Shown: piece after piece, positions 32,701 through 39,278 of the stretch | Layout of the letters: each line of letters begins with the position of its first letter | Position numbering within the stretch: the stretch's first letter is position 1 | Source of the DNA: Anseranas semipalmata | Lineage: Eukaryota; Chordata; Aves; Anseriformes; Anseranatidae | Assembly: GCA_013399115.1 (NCBI GenBank) | Contig: VXAA01001148.1 | Coordinates: forward strand, 260,645-324,644 | Length of the DNA stretch: 64,000 bases | Reading direction: 5' to 3' | Position numbers and translations under genes: made by a program | The notes under the pieces: generated by a model | Seen by the model: only the letters and a program-made list of their open reading frames with translations | The model's database searches: none | Told to the model about the DNA's origin: nothing

Positions 32701-35228
32701 TATTTGTTCTTCATTTTAATTGGTACAGAGATCCTGATTCGAGAAGTTCCTTTAAAATGAAGAAATTCTTGAGTGCCCATTGTTTTGCTCATAAAATTGG
32801 TCTGTTACAAAACAGAAATAAACATTGATAAAATAGGGCCTAATCAGCAAAATAGTAATGCAGTATCTTACAGTCCTGTTTTAAAAAAAGAAAAAAATTA
32901 GCTTCATATAAAGCTCAGTCTCTTGTGTTGAGAGCTTTGTTAACTGCCGTGCTTCGTATTTCTTTCTCCAAACATTTTTCATTTGGCTTACTTAATGCAT
33001 TTGACAGCATTTACTGTTACAGAGGTTGCTTACAATTAGTTTGTTGTATCCCCTTACCTCTTTACCTGTTGCCTGGATGAAGAAAAATCAGCTCTATGTC
33101 TAGAGGTACACACATGCTGCTTGCATCGGTAAAAGTTGAATTCTCTGCCTTTCCTTCAGTGGGAGCAGCTGTAGGTCTGTCTCTGCTTTCATTTGAAAGC
33201 TTCCTATTTTTGAGACCCCTGCCTCTCTATCAAAGCTGAAATTGTCTGATGTTTTCACAAGTTGGTGAGTAGTAGAGTGGGGAGAGGGACTGACGGATCA
33301 TATTGTTATTGATCCTTACATCTGGAAAAAGGCCAAAATAGCATAGTTGTACAGAGGAAGAATGTTGGAGTACCTCCAGGTAACTTCAGCTGTAGCAGTT
33401 CTCTTTAGTAGCTGGTGTGCTTTTCTGTTTTGCCTTGTTTCTTTTCACGAGTTTTTTTTCTTCTCAATGCTTAACTGTTCCCTTCTTGCTCAGGCTGAGC
33501 GGAATGGACAGTGATTGCCCAAGAAGCCATGAGAAGCCCTTTGAAGGGAAAGGGCTATTTAGTTAAAGCACCAGTTGGGCAACATGACCATCTTAGCGTA
33601 TAGAGGGGATAAAGTGATTTGGACAAAACCGTGTTTCAGCTTACATTTTTCACTGTATGGTGATCTTATTTTTACTTGGGTTTCTTGTTTTACATAACTA
33701 ACTGTGCTCCGAATACTACTTTGTTTTAGGTCCTCCAACAAAGGAGATGGCCGATGGGCTGGGCAGCCTCCACCAGCTTCTCCAGTTACTGGGTTTAATT
33801 GCCTTAATGATCTGTGTATGTATTCTACTGGCTTGCATAGCCCTGAGACTTGCAACAACTTGCAGTCCCTCTCTGTAAACAGTAGGACCAGAATGATGCT
33901 GTCTTGCAGTGAGGATGCCAGATCTTCCCCGAAAATGCTAGATGAAGCAATAGAGGTGAGGTTACTCTGGGAAGGTGGTGTTTGTCTATTCTGGTGAAGA
34001 AGTATTGGGTTCTTGACATGGAAATAATGTCAGTGGTCGTAACAGTATGATACTGTGGCATTGGCATGTAAAAGCAATGCTAGGAAAAGTTAAAATCGGA
34101 AGACAAGTCTGAAATGGAAGCGTGTACAGGCTGGTAACTATTCACCAAGTTATTTTAATATAAACATCAGCTGGCTTCAGCTTGTGTGTTCTTTTCTAAA
34201 ACAATTACCGTGGTATGAAGTAAATTTTATGAAAGCTATTTGAGCTACATACTGCTCAAAGGATACTTCAGCATGTGTGTCTGGTGAGGCTTGGGCTGGC
34301 TAAAGGATTCAGAGTGGGATAAAGAAACTTTCTTCTTTGTTGCAATTTAAGTCATTCTGAAACAATATTAACCTGGAGTTTGAGATCACTCCTGGTGTGC
34401 AGGACTGAGTCACCGACATGACAATGAATAGTTTCAGACAGTTGCTCACATCATGAGATAGTAGTTATTTGGCAGAAGGAGATAACTTTGCTATAGATAA
34501 TTTTTCTGGTAGCTTCAGAATTTAAACTTCCCTCTCATCCTTATGGATAGTCTTACAAGTACTGTCTTACACATCATATGAGATCTGTCTTGTGTTTGGG
34601 CTCAGCATTTGCTTTGGAAGCCTTTCCAGATGAAACTGAAAAATAAGGAATGTAAGTGGAGATGGCAAGGCAGTAGTCTTGACACCACTGGATAGTTGAA
34701 CTGGTGATCCTGGAAATGTTGTGAATTGCACAGTGTTCACTGATCTTAAAATTTGGATTTGCTTTGGCACCCTGGCAAACTTAGAGCCTAGTGTTCTGAA
34801 TTGAATCTGCTGGTCCTTCGGCAGATGGGGGGGTCAGGGAGGAGATGAGCATTGTAGTATTCTTTGAGAACATGATTGTAGGCTCTTAATTTCAGCAACT
34901 TCTCCTTTCTCTCCTTTTCACTCTACAGAACATACAGCCTTGGGAGCTTCGTACATTTCCACTTTCGGATTCTGCTTACCAAGGTCTTCTCCAGCACTCA
35001 AGTGAAGATAGCTCTGAAGAGGCAGGCTCTCAGCCCTGGGTCTCCAGTAACAAGGAGGGCATCAGGCCCAACTGTGTAGACACTGTCATACCCAGCTTCA
35101 CAGGGATGCAATTTTTAGAAACAAACCTGCATACACATGGAAACAAAAGCACAGAGGAGTTCATGGTCCAGCAGTGCAGCCCAGGAAGGCTTGTCAACAA
35201 AGATGAACCTGACCCATGGTGTGTATGA
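1..35228 (+). CDS. KANSL1-like: KANSL1-family gene (NSL complex scaffold), 5' partial, 13 coding exons
   Basis: KANSL1 proteins scaffold the nuclear NSL complex, joining the acetyltransferase KAT8 (MOF) to WDR5 and other subunits for histone H4 acetylation. Seen here: 13 exons whose lengths (65, 142, 267, 131, 205, 166, 165, 173, 122, 55, 113, 226, 300 nt) and phases join without a stop into 709 codons plus TGA. Landmarks, in window residue numbers: [20 protein letters not shown] near 40-60, AARIRP near 250, a Cys cluster near 280, [11 protein letters not shown] opening the PEHE region near 450, and [10 protein letters not shown] near 615. Family members are roughly 1,000-1,100 residues, so several hundred N-terminal residues lie upstream of the window. 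Residue by residue it resembles KANSL1 more than KANSL1L ([22 protein letters not shown]), but it diverges outside the motifs and is linked to SMARCC1. The family call is firm. Which paralogue it is remains an inference. Confidence 0.88.
3272..3357. repeat. 43-bp tandem duplication, two copies
   Basis: GCTGACGTCGGTGTGGATCC followed by GGACTGGTCGGTGCC occurs at 3,272 and again at 3,315. Each copy carries TGACGTCG, one base from a CRE (TGACGTCA). Confidence 0.9.
4629..4646. repeat. Poly-A run (18)
   Basis: Uninterrupted A run in intron 1. Confidence 0.95.
5460..6220 (+). mobile_element. CR1 LINE fragment, GC-rich, sense
   Basis: Decayed frames give [38 protein letters not shown] and [15 protein letters not shown], corresponding to the C-terminal end of the CR1 reverse-transcriptase ORF ([20 protein letters not shown]... 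[13 protein letters not shown]). It is 5'-truncated, as is usual for CR1. A near-identical inverted copy lies at 19,190-19,866. Confidence 0.85.
7540..7612. repeat. Three copies of TCCAGAAATCTTAATTT
   Basis: The 17-base unit recurs around 7,540, 7,565 and 7,588, and the last copy forms an inverted repeat with the following TTTCTGGATG. It lies in intron 1. Confidence 0.85.
9359..9500 (+). CDS. KANSL1-like: KANSL1-family exon 2 (RWTWLQAQ helical block)
   Basis: Acceptor TTGCTTTTCAG and donor AAG|GTAATT bound 142 nt, entering at phase 2 and leaving at phase 0. It encodes [20 protein letters not shown] and then [20 protein letters not shown]. The [21 protein letters not shown] stretch is the best-conserved N-terminal landmark of KANSL1 and nearly matches it. 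KANSL1L is more divergent here (Cys-Lys-Ile instead of Tyr-Arg-Ile). The segment is probably alpha-helical. Confidence 0.95.
9501..12828 (+). other. Intron 2 of KANSL1-family gene
   Basis: Phase-0 intron, GTAATT to TATCCCCAG. It contains a degraded CR1 piece at about 11,250-11,705. Nothing else was recognised. Confidence 0.75.
11250..11705 (+). mobile_element. Old CR1 fragment, sense
   Basis: It contains [20 protein letters not shown], like the conserved REDGARLF...ARTRGN of CR1 ORF2, and ends with CTTACCTTCCAACCTAAATT and TTTGATTCT. It is strongly diverged, hence old. Confidence 0.75.
12829..13095 (+). CDS. KANSL1-like: KANSL1-family exon 3
   Basis: The exon has 89 codons at phase 0/0, bounded by ATCCCCAG|GGC and GCG|GTATGA. 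It opens with [14 protein letters not shown], corresponding to the GLIVLGE segment that follows the helical block in KANSL1, and later reads [20 protein letters not shown] and [16 protein letters not shown]. The downstream part is Ser-rich, with a short helical end. Because the length is a multiple of three and both phases are 0, skipping it would keep the frame. Confidence 0.9.
13368..13460 (+). mobile_element. CR1 3' end, sense
   Basis: GTTAGGTTATAGGTTGGACT, then TTCCAACCTAAATGATTCTA followed by ATGATTC. This is the terminal segment of CR1 with its 8-bp-type tail. It is similar to the end of the long copy at 21,405-22,525. Confidence 0.85.
14915..14976. repeat. (CG)4(CA)27 microsatellite
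   Basis: Perfect CA repeat of about 27 units preceded by a short CG run, in intron 3. Confidence 0.97.
16443..16573 (+). CDS. KANSL1-like: KANSL1-family exon 4
   Basis: 131 nt, entering at phase 0 and leaving at phase 2, bounded by TTGCAG|AGC and CTG|GTTAGT. It encodes a Ser/Pro/Cys-rich piece ([20 protein letters not shown], then NINGVFN), corresponding to the CGALRPVNGV-type segment of KANSL1. The donor is weaker than its neighbours, but the split codon TG|T joins cleanly to exon 5 and gives Cys. Confidence 0.85.
17737..17777. repeat. Poly-T run (41)
   Basis: Perfect homopolymer in intron 4. Its length may be inaccurate in the assembly. Confidence 0.95.
19190..19866 (-). mobile_element. 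CR1 LINE fragment, GC-rich, antisense
   Basis: On the minus strand it gives [14 protein letters not shown], then the same GC-rich [14 protein letters not shown] region as the copy at 5,460-6,220. Over about 540 bases I count only a few single-base differences, so the two derive from the same young subfamily. Both lie in introns of the same gene in opposite orientation. Confidence 0.87.
21405..22525 (+). mobile_element. CR1 LINE, 5'-truncated, with 3' tail
   Basis: Avian CR1 of about 1.1 kb, sense to the host gene. It starts inside the reverse-transcriptase region (GAGAAACTGGCTGCTCATGG) and ends with CTTCCAACCTAAATTGATTC and TGTGATTCTGT, the characteristic CR1 octamer tail. Most of it is one open frame (see the ORF entry), indicating a fairly recent insertion. 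Confidence 0.95.
21437..22435 (+). pseudogene. CR1 ORF2 C-terminal half (reverse transcriptase), 332 codons open
   Basis: The frame includes [82 protein letters not shown] and LDIRKNFF, and ends [17 protein letters not shown]. These are reverse-transcriptase palm/thumb and C-terminal blocks of CR1. The catalytic FADD is FADN (codon at 21,638-21,640 is AAC), and the endonuclease and the N-terminal RT part are absent, so it is a dead-on-arrival copy. The ATG is internal and not a genuine start. Confidence 0.93.
23018..23095 (+). mobile_element. CR1 3' end, sense
   Basis: GAAGAGGAGTTGGACTCGAT, GGTCCCTTCCAACTCGGGAT and ATTCTATGATTCT. This is a short truncated terminal piece. Confidence 0.85.
23250..23485 (+). 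mobile_element. CR1 3' end, GC-rich subfamily, sense
   Basis: It reads AGGCTGCCCAGAGGAGCTGT, CTGGATGGGGCTTTGGGCAG and CCTTCCAACCCAAACCATGC, then ATGATTCT. This is the typical 3' end of one CR1 subfamily. A second, very similar copy is at 58,378-58,530. Confidence 0.88.
23827..23854. repeat. Poly-T run (28)
   Basis: Perfect homopolymer in intron 4. Confidence 0.95.
24534..24738 (+). CDS. KANSL1-like: KANSL1-family exon 5 (WDR5-binding-like motif)
   Basis: 205 nt, entering at phase 2 and leaving at phase 0, bounded by GGTTGCAG|T and AAG|GTAAGT. After a Ser-rich start it reads [20 protein letters not shown], then [16 protein letters not shown]1 has GTCVAARTRPVL followed by CKKRRLVR at the same place, and the Arg-containing AAR-x-RP core is the part of KANSL1 known to enter the WDR5 WIN site. 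The motif and basic tail are conserved here, so WDR5 binding is a reasonable inference. The basic run could also act in nuclear import. Confidence 0.93.
24739..26360 (+). other. Intron 5 of KANSL1-family gene
   Basis: Phase-0 intron, GTAAGT to CTTCTGCTAG. It has a poly-A run at 25,871-25,887 and otherwise nothing recognisable. Confidence 0.75.
25871..25887. repeat. Poly-A run (17)
   Basis: Homopolymer in intron 5. Confidence 0.9.
26361..26526 (+). CDS. KANSL1-like: KANSL1-family exon 6 (cysteine cluster)
   Basis: 166 nt, entering at phase 0 and leaving at phase 1, bounded by CTGCTAG|CCA and CATG|GTAAGT. It encodes [19 protein letters not shown] and then [25 protein letters not shown]1 has a related CxxxxxCxxC segment followed by LLERLSQLDSCVHPVL, so the alignment is convincing. 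Here five Cys fall in a C-x-C-x5-C-x2-C-x-C pattern, more than in KANSL1. Confidence 0.92.
26527..27603 (+). other. Intron 6 of KANSL1-family gene
   Basis: Phase-1 intron, GTAAGT to TTTTCAG. No repeats or extra exons recognised. Confidence 0.72.
27604..27768 (+). CDS. KANSL1-like: KANSL1-family exon 7
   Basis: 165 nt, entering and leaving at phase 1, bounded by CTTTTCAG|GC and TCCA|GTAAGT. It encodes [20 protein letters not shown], then a Lys-rich stretch and LRTSLLLAS. The LHFETLL core matches LHFQSML of KANSL1 and LHFHFETLL of KANSL1L. The length is a multiple of three with equal phases, so exon skipping would keep the frame. Confidence 0.92.
27769..29565 (+). other. Intron 7 of KANSL1-family gene
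   Basis: Phase-1 intron, GTAAGT to TTAACAG. Nothing recognised beyond short A/T runs. Confidence 0.72.
29566..29738 (+). CDS. KANSL1-like: KANSL1-family exon 8 (Pro/Ser-rich linker)
   Basis: 173 nt, entering at phase 1 and leaving at phase 0, bounded by TTAACAG|GT and ACG|GTGGGT. It reads [20 protein letters not shown], then [25 protein letters not shown]1 has a Ser/Pro-rich segment just before the PEHE region (for example THHPPHSPLVRQ), so position and composition agree although identity is low. It is probably disordered. Confidence 0.82.
29739..31630 (+). other. Intron 8 of KANSL1-family gene
   Basis: Phase-0 intron, GTGGGT to TGTTTTAG (or TTTTAGCAG, see the tandem acceptor). No repeat was recognised. 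Confidence 0.72.
31625..31633 (+). promoter_or_regulatory. NAGNAG tandem splice acceptor
   Basis: The acceptor reads TTTTAGCAG|TCC, two AGs three bases apart. Use of the first adds a Gln (CAG) ahead of SSKRRKAE; use of the second omits it. Both keep phase 0. Confidence 0.6.
31631..31752 (+). CDS. KANSL1-like: KANSL1-family exon 9 (start of PEHE region)
   Basis: 122 nt (119 if the second AG is used), entering at phase 0 and leaving at phase 2, donor CCAAG|GTATCT. It encodes [20 protein letters not shown] and then [19 protein letters not shown]. This is the family's most recognisable block: KANSL1 has [20 protein letters not shown] followed by [15 protein letters not shown]. It opens the PEHE region through which KANSL1 binds and activates KAT8. 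The basic KRRK run just before it matches RRRR in KANSL1. Confidence 0.97.
31975..32029 (+). CDS. KANSL1-like: KANSL1-family exon 10 (PEHE region)
   Basis: A 55-nt exon, entering at phase 2 and leaving at phase 0, bounded by CCTTACAG|C and GAA|GTAAGA. It encodes [19 protein letters not shown], continuing TPSWR of the PEHE region. The 222-base intron before it (31,753-31,974) contains nothing notable. Confidence 0.94.
32030..32552 (+). other. Intron 10 of KANSL1-family gene
   Basis: Phase-0 intron, GTAAGA to CTTCCTAG. Nothing recognised. Confidence 0.72.
32553..32665 (+). CDS. KANSL1-like: KANSL1-family exon 11 (PEHE region, C-terminal half)
   Basis: 113 nt, entering at phase 0 and leaving at phase 2, bounded by CTTCCTAG|CTG and GCAG|GTACTG. 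It reads [20 protein letters not shown], then [23 protein letters not shown]1 has [20 protein letters not shown] and RARWLW...RRGSRSYRSS here. The helix, the Trp residues and the terminal RGSR are all kept, so the KAT8-binding surface looks intact. Confidence 0.96.
32666..33729 (+). other. Intron 11 of KANSL1-family gene
   Basis: Phase-2 intron, GTACTG to TTGTTTTAG. Nothing recognised. Confidence 0.72.
33730..33955 (+). CDS. KANSL1-like: KANSL1-family exon 12
   Basis: 226 nt, entering at phase 2 and leaving at phase 0, bounded by TTTTAG|G and GAG|GTGAGG. It starts [20 protein letters not shown], matching the SYRSSDGR...TPQPASP segment of KANSL1, and ends [18 protein letters not shown], comparable to LASEDTRCSTPELGLDEQ in KANSL1. 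This is the Ser/Pro-rich region after PEHE and is probably unstructured. Confidence 0.92.
33956..34928 (+). other. Intron 12 of KANSL1-family gene
   Basis: Phase-0 intron, GTGAGG to CACTCTACAG. No repeat or exon-like sequence recognised. Confidence 0.72.
34929..35228 (+). CDS. KANSL1-like: KANSL1-family last coding exon
   Basis: 99 codons plus TGA after CTCTACAG|AAC. The start [20 protein letters not shown] matches SVQPWERRTFPLAHSP in KANSL1, confirming the join. After about 20 residues the sequence departs from the mammalian genes: an acidic Ser/Glu patch ([15 protein letters not shown]), then a tail ending in PDPWCV. The basic, Arg-rich end of human KANSL1 is not visible here. The TGA is the first in-frame stop. 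Confidence 0.92.
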   Translation, partial: NIQPWELRTFPLSDSAYQGLLQHSSEDSSEEAGSQPWVSSNKEGIRPNCVDTVIPSFTGMQFLETNLHTHGNKSTEEFMVQQCSPGRLVNKDEPDPWCV

Positions 35229-35394
35229 AGTGTTGCTATGCATACTTCAGTGTCAAAAGGCTGTCTGCTGGGCTGGTGCAGCGGAGCACAAGCAGTGTGT
35301 GGTACTGCTGTGCATGAGACCTTGGTTCAGCAGCAGATGAGGAGATTGCCAGATCAGGAGTGGTTTAGGCACCTGAGGGAGTTATGGTGCTGCG

Positions 35395-35631
35395 CCTCCA
35401 AGGGATGGTAACCAATGATAGGATGCATGGGAATGACACAAAGTTGTGCTGGGGAGGTTCAGACTAGATATTTAGAAAAATTTCTGTACCGTGAGGGTGA
35501 TCAAACACTGGAACAGGCTTCCTAGCGAGGTGGTTGATGCCCCAAGCTTTGGTGTTCAAGAGGCATTTGGATAATGCCCTCAGTATGCTTTAATTTTTGG
35601 TTAGCCCTGAAGCGGTCAAGAAGCAGTTGGA

Positions 35632-35673
<42 letters not shown>

Positions 35674-35705
35674 CTNTTTAGGTCCCTTCCAACTGAACTA
35701 TTCAG
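35395..35705 (+). mobile_element. CR1 fragment in 3'UTR, sense, with T-run
   Basis: It contains TTCAGACTAGATATTTAGAA, CACTGGAACAGGCTTCCTAG and GGTCCCTTCCAACTGAACTA, matching CR1 3' sequence. The body is broken by 39 T at 35,635-35,673 followed by an ambiguous base (35,676). It lies in the 3'UTR of the KANSL1-family gene. Confidence 0.8.
35635..35676. repeat. Poly-T run (39) with ambiguous base
   Basis: 39 T then CT and N, inside the CR1 fragment of the 3'UTR. Confidence 0.93.
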
Positions 35706-36349
35706 TTTTCTTTTTAGAAAGACCAGTTTCTAGTCTGCTCTGGAATGCAAGGAATTGCCTCTTCACAAGAAGGTTAGGTGTTGCTACAGACAGAGCAGCA
35801 CTGGGAAATACACAGAGGAAAAGGGATTTGAGTAAAAGGAATTCCAGCAGTAGAAAGAAAACTGCATCATGCAATCTTGATTTTTGCCAGAAGTGCCTAC
35901 ATGTTGGTATCAGGTCCTCCTTAGTGGATAGAAGCAGGTTTCAAGGTGGCACTCGCTCACTCCTGGGTCAGTTTACAAATACCACAGGTCTGAGGAAGTT
36001 GTACTGTGAATTTGCTATGAACCAAAGACCTGAAGAGGAAGGGGGAAGGAGAAAGCCTTTAGGCTAGTGTTGGATGGTATTGTACTCTAAAATGCAGCTC
36101 TGAAAATTAATTTCTTTAGTACATGAAAATCAGGTTCCCCCTTGTTCTGCATAATTGAAGTTTTGTATCAGCTTCCTTCAAAGAAATTGCAGGGGCATTT
36201 CATGACACAGTCTTGGGTGTATTTTCATGATACAGTCTTGCAGTATCCTTGCTATAATAGAGAATTGTAACATCGATTCTGACTTTTTGTATCTTTTCTG
36301 AATTGCCTTTTATCCTTGGAGCAAAGACAATGTCTCTACCTTTTCAGCT

Positions 36350-36466
36350 ATGTTCTTTTCTTTCTTCTCACATCCCTTCTCTCTCTTTCCTTTCTCTTTC
36401 CCTCTCTTTCTTTCTCCCTTTCTCTCTCTCTCTCTTTCTTGTTTTCTTTTTCTTTCCTTCTCCCAG
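36350..36466. repeat. Pyrimidine (CT-rich) tract
   Basis: About 115 bases almost wholly C and T on the + strand, including a (CT)n stretch, in the 3'UTR. It ends in CTCCCAG, which resembles a splice acceptor. Confidence 0.9.
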
Positions 36467-37281
36467 ATTTTAGCAACAAGCCACTGAAAAGCAGTCAGCT
36501 GAGAAAAGTGTGTGTTCTGTAAAAAGGGACCTCAGGTGCCCAGTTTCCCGGTGAGAGGGGCAGTGAGCTGTTCTTAGGGAATGCGCTTGAAACCTGATGG
36601 GTCTGGTAGATGTCCCACCAGAATGTATCAGAACTAATACTGCTGTTAATAAGAACCTGAATCTGCATTAAGGTGACCAGGAACAGCAGTATGTTCTAGC
36701 TTGACTAAATCATCTCACTTGAAACATAGTTTACTCAAAATAATAATTATTTTTTTTACATTCTAGAGGGAAAGAAAAAGTTCTTATTACCAGTGTATTA
36801 TGGAATATACTTGCTTTGCCTTTCAAAATGATCTGTGAAGTTTAGATTTCTGGATGTTTGGTTGTTTTTATTCTCCATTATCTCCACAGGTGTCCTTCCC
36901 TGCAAGTATTTATTCCTGGGTTGGAATGTTCAGGGGCAGGGGGAGCTCTAGAAACCTGCAGTAAGCCCAGGGGTGTTTTTATATGGGGATGACTTTGAAG
37001 AGCTGTTTTCACTCTATATTTGATAAAGTGGCAGTAAAATGCCCGAGTGTTGCCTAGACACATTCTGTAATATAAATTGCTTGATTCAGTGATACCCTGT
37101 GTTTAAGGATTCAGGTAGCTCAAAGGCTGCCTTCTGCCAGAGGGATCTGGTTCCCCATCGTAACGGTGCACTATTGCACTGCCCATGGCCTGCAAACAGG
37201 TAGCTGCAACCTGGCAGGTAGGGGTAATCGATTTAGGCTGTACCAAGATGCGTACAGATGGAGCAGAGTTATGGAGAGTTC

Positions 37282-37299
37282 AAAAAAAAAAAAAAAAAA
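37282..37299. repeat. Poly-A run (18)
   Basis: Homopolymer in the distal 3'UTR. Confidence 0.93.
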
Positions 37300-37595
37300 C
37301 AAAAAGCTCTAGAGTTAAGTGGAGCACCACCACAGCTGTGTGCAGGTTTCTGTTAGTGTTTCTGTGCACCAAGGACTTTGCTCTTTAGGTTGGTTTGAAA
37401 AATGTGAAAATTGGAGAAGCCCCCAACTTTGTCATTCATATTTTTCTGTAATTGAATGAAAACTAAATCATGGAAGTATACTACGTTTTCTTTACTAGAA
37501 TTTGACATACTGCATAATTATATACAGCTTTTTTTTCTGCCTGTCACTTCTTTAATTTTTCTTTAATTTTTGTATTTTGAATGATTGGATTCACA

Positions 37596-37601
37596 AATAA
37601 A
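37596..37601 (+). terminator. Candidate polyadenylation signal AATAAA
   Basis: AATAAA followed within 25 bases by the GT-rich stretch GTTGTCTTGGT, the usual layout of a cleavage site. A second AATAAA lies at 37,707-37,712. Confidence 0.55.
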
Positions 37602-37706
37602 ACAGTTGTCTTGGTCAAGGCCAAAGTGTTTTAAAAAGAGGAAAATTGGGGAAAATTGCTTCATAATGACTCATTACATAGGACTAGATGTGATTATGGA
37701 AAGATA

Positions 37707-37712
37707 AATAAA
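37707..37712 (+). terminator. Second candidate polyadenylation signal
   Basis: AATAAATGTT about 110 bases after the first AATAAA, a possible alternative 3' end of the KANSL1-family transcript. Confidence 0.35.
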
Positions 37713-37729
37713 TGTTCCAAATGCACCCA

Positions 37730-38780
37730 GCAGTGAAGACTTGGTGCAGGTTGGTTCATTGCATTTTAGTCCATCTGATTTTTGAAGCCACAATGAGCAC
37801 TACATTTTCTTGTGAGTTGGCTCTTTACCCATGTCCCTGGCTCTCTTCTCATCCTAGGCTGCCATCTGCATCCTGCAGGATTGCCCCAGTTTTGTCTGTT
37901 CCTAAATATCCTTGATTACACACGAGTACAACCGCTCCGTGCGGTCAGGCTCGGAATGACCCACTGCTCCACCTGCCTGCGTGCTGCTGCCCATCTCCCT
38001 GTCAGCTGTCAGAGCTCCCCGACCACTTTACTGGCACCCATATTTACCCCCATAGACCCTAAGGCATTCCCCTCTCATAATCATTTGCCTCATCTCCCCA
38101 TCAGGTCTGTGCTATCCACCAAGGAGGCTTCCTTGGGTCAGGTTTAGGGAAGAAGCTGTTTTCCTGTTCTGACCCATTACCCCTTGGCCACTGCTGGCAG
38201 TGCTGGAGTCTGCTGTGACCTCTTGGCCAAGGACAGCCTTAAGGTTGCGTGTGGTTACATATGAAACCCTCAGCCTTTCCTGATCAGATGCTTTATTGAG
38301 GCGTGCATGGTTCATAATGCTACCGAAGATAATCCAACCTTGCATTCGACTTGTGTGGAGTTGCACAAGGGCTAGTACTGCTGCTATACGTTCTGTGAGC
38401 TGCTGTCCTGCTGGGGTTAAAATCCTTTGTGCTGTGGGATGAAGCCCAGGAGCATGGTCCTGGCTGATGACTGACTCAGTCCCTGGTGGGAGGATGACCA
38501 GCTGTAGTTCTCCCTGAAGAGGAAGGCTCTCTGCACCCCTGCCTGCTCTATTCCGTGTTCCCAAGGGATGCTTTCATCATAAGCTCGTATAGCAAGGCAC
38601 CTTCTGCTTAGGATTCTCTTGAGAATTTGTTAGACTATTAGGCTCAAAACTCACCATAGGGTAGTTAAGGTGGCACCTAATTTACTCTCTGGTCATATTT
38701 TTCAGTTTCCCTGTCTTCCACTTTTTTTTTTTCCTCCCCAGAACATTGTGTTTATTAGATTCCCTTCCTTCTCTGTAAAG
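37730..38780 (+). other. Intergenic DNA between the KANSL1-family gene and SMARCC1
   Basis: No exon, known repeat or conserved motif was recognised. A 150-codon open frame on the minus strand (38,112-38,564) resembles nothing I know. Confidence 0.5.
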
Positions 38781-39278
38781 CTTTACCCGCTGAAGGAACC
38801 GTGCATGAGGTGAGGACGATTTCGTTGGCAGTGGTGCCAGGGCTCGGCCGCGTGCTGTGGGAGCTGACTAGAGAACAAACGGCCGGGGCTGGAGCTGAGA
38901 GCTGTTTGCTCGCTTTGTTTCTGCTCAGGAATGCAAGGATTGCTTGTCCTGTAGCCAGGGGGCAACCTGCTATAGGGGCTGGCGCTACAGACGACGCTTA
39001 AACAAACAAACTGAAACTCATCGGTGCACAACTCCTGCGGTAATAACGTGGAGGGCGTTTGACAGTCACCGCAAGGCAAGCGGTGCGTACGGCCGGGGCT
39101 GCTGCGACCGGCAAGGGCGCGAGAAGAGGGCGAGATCCCTCAAGCCGCCCGCCCTCAGCCGGTACCGGGCGCACCGCGGGCTCCCCTCAGCCCCGGCTTC
39201 TCCGCGGGGCTGCCTGAGGCGAGGCCGCGCTAACGGCCGGGGCGGGGCTGAGAGGGAACGCAGCGGGGGGAGGGGGCG

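Larger units (their letters stand above)
35229..37620 (+). other. 3' untranslated region of KANSL1-family gene (inferred)
   Basis: No further in-frame coding sequence follows the TGA. The region includes a CR1 piece with a T run (about 35,395-35,705), a pyrimidine tract (36,350-36,466) and a poly-A run (37,282-37,299), and ends near the first clear AATAAA. The exact end is inferred. A further 3' intron is not excluded. Confidence 0.55.

Noticed and set aside
38112..38564. 150-codon open frame on the minus strand in the intergenic region
   Set aside because: No recognisable motif, no splice context, and of a length that occurs by chance in GC-balanced DNA. Not called as a gene.
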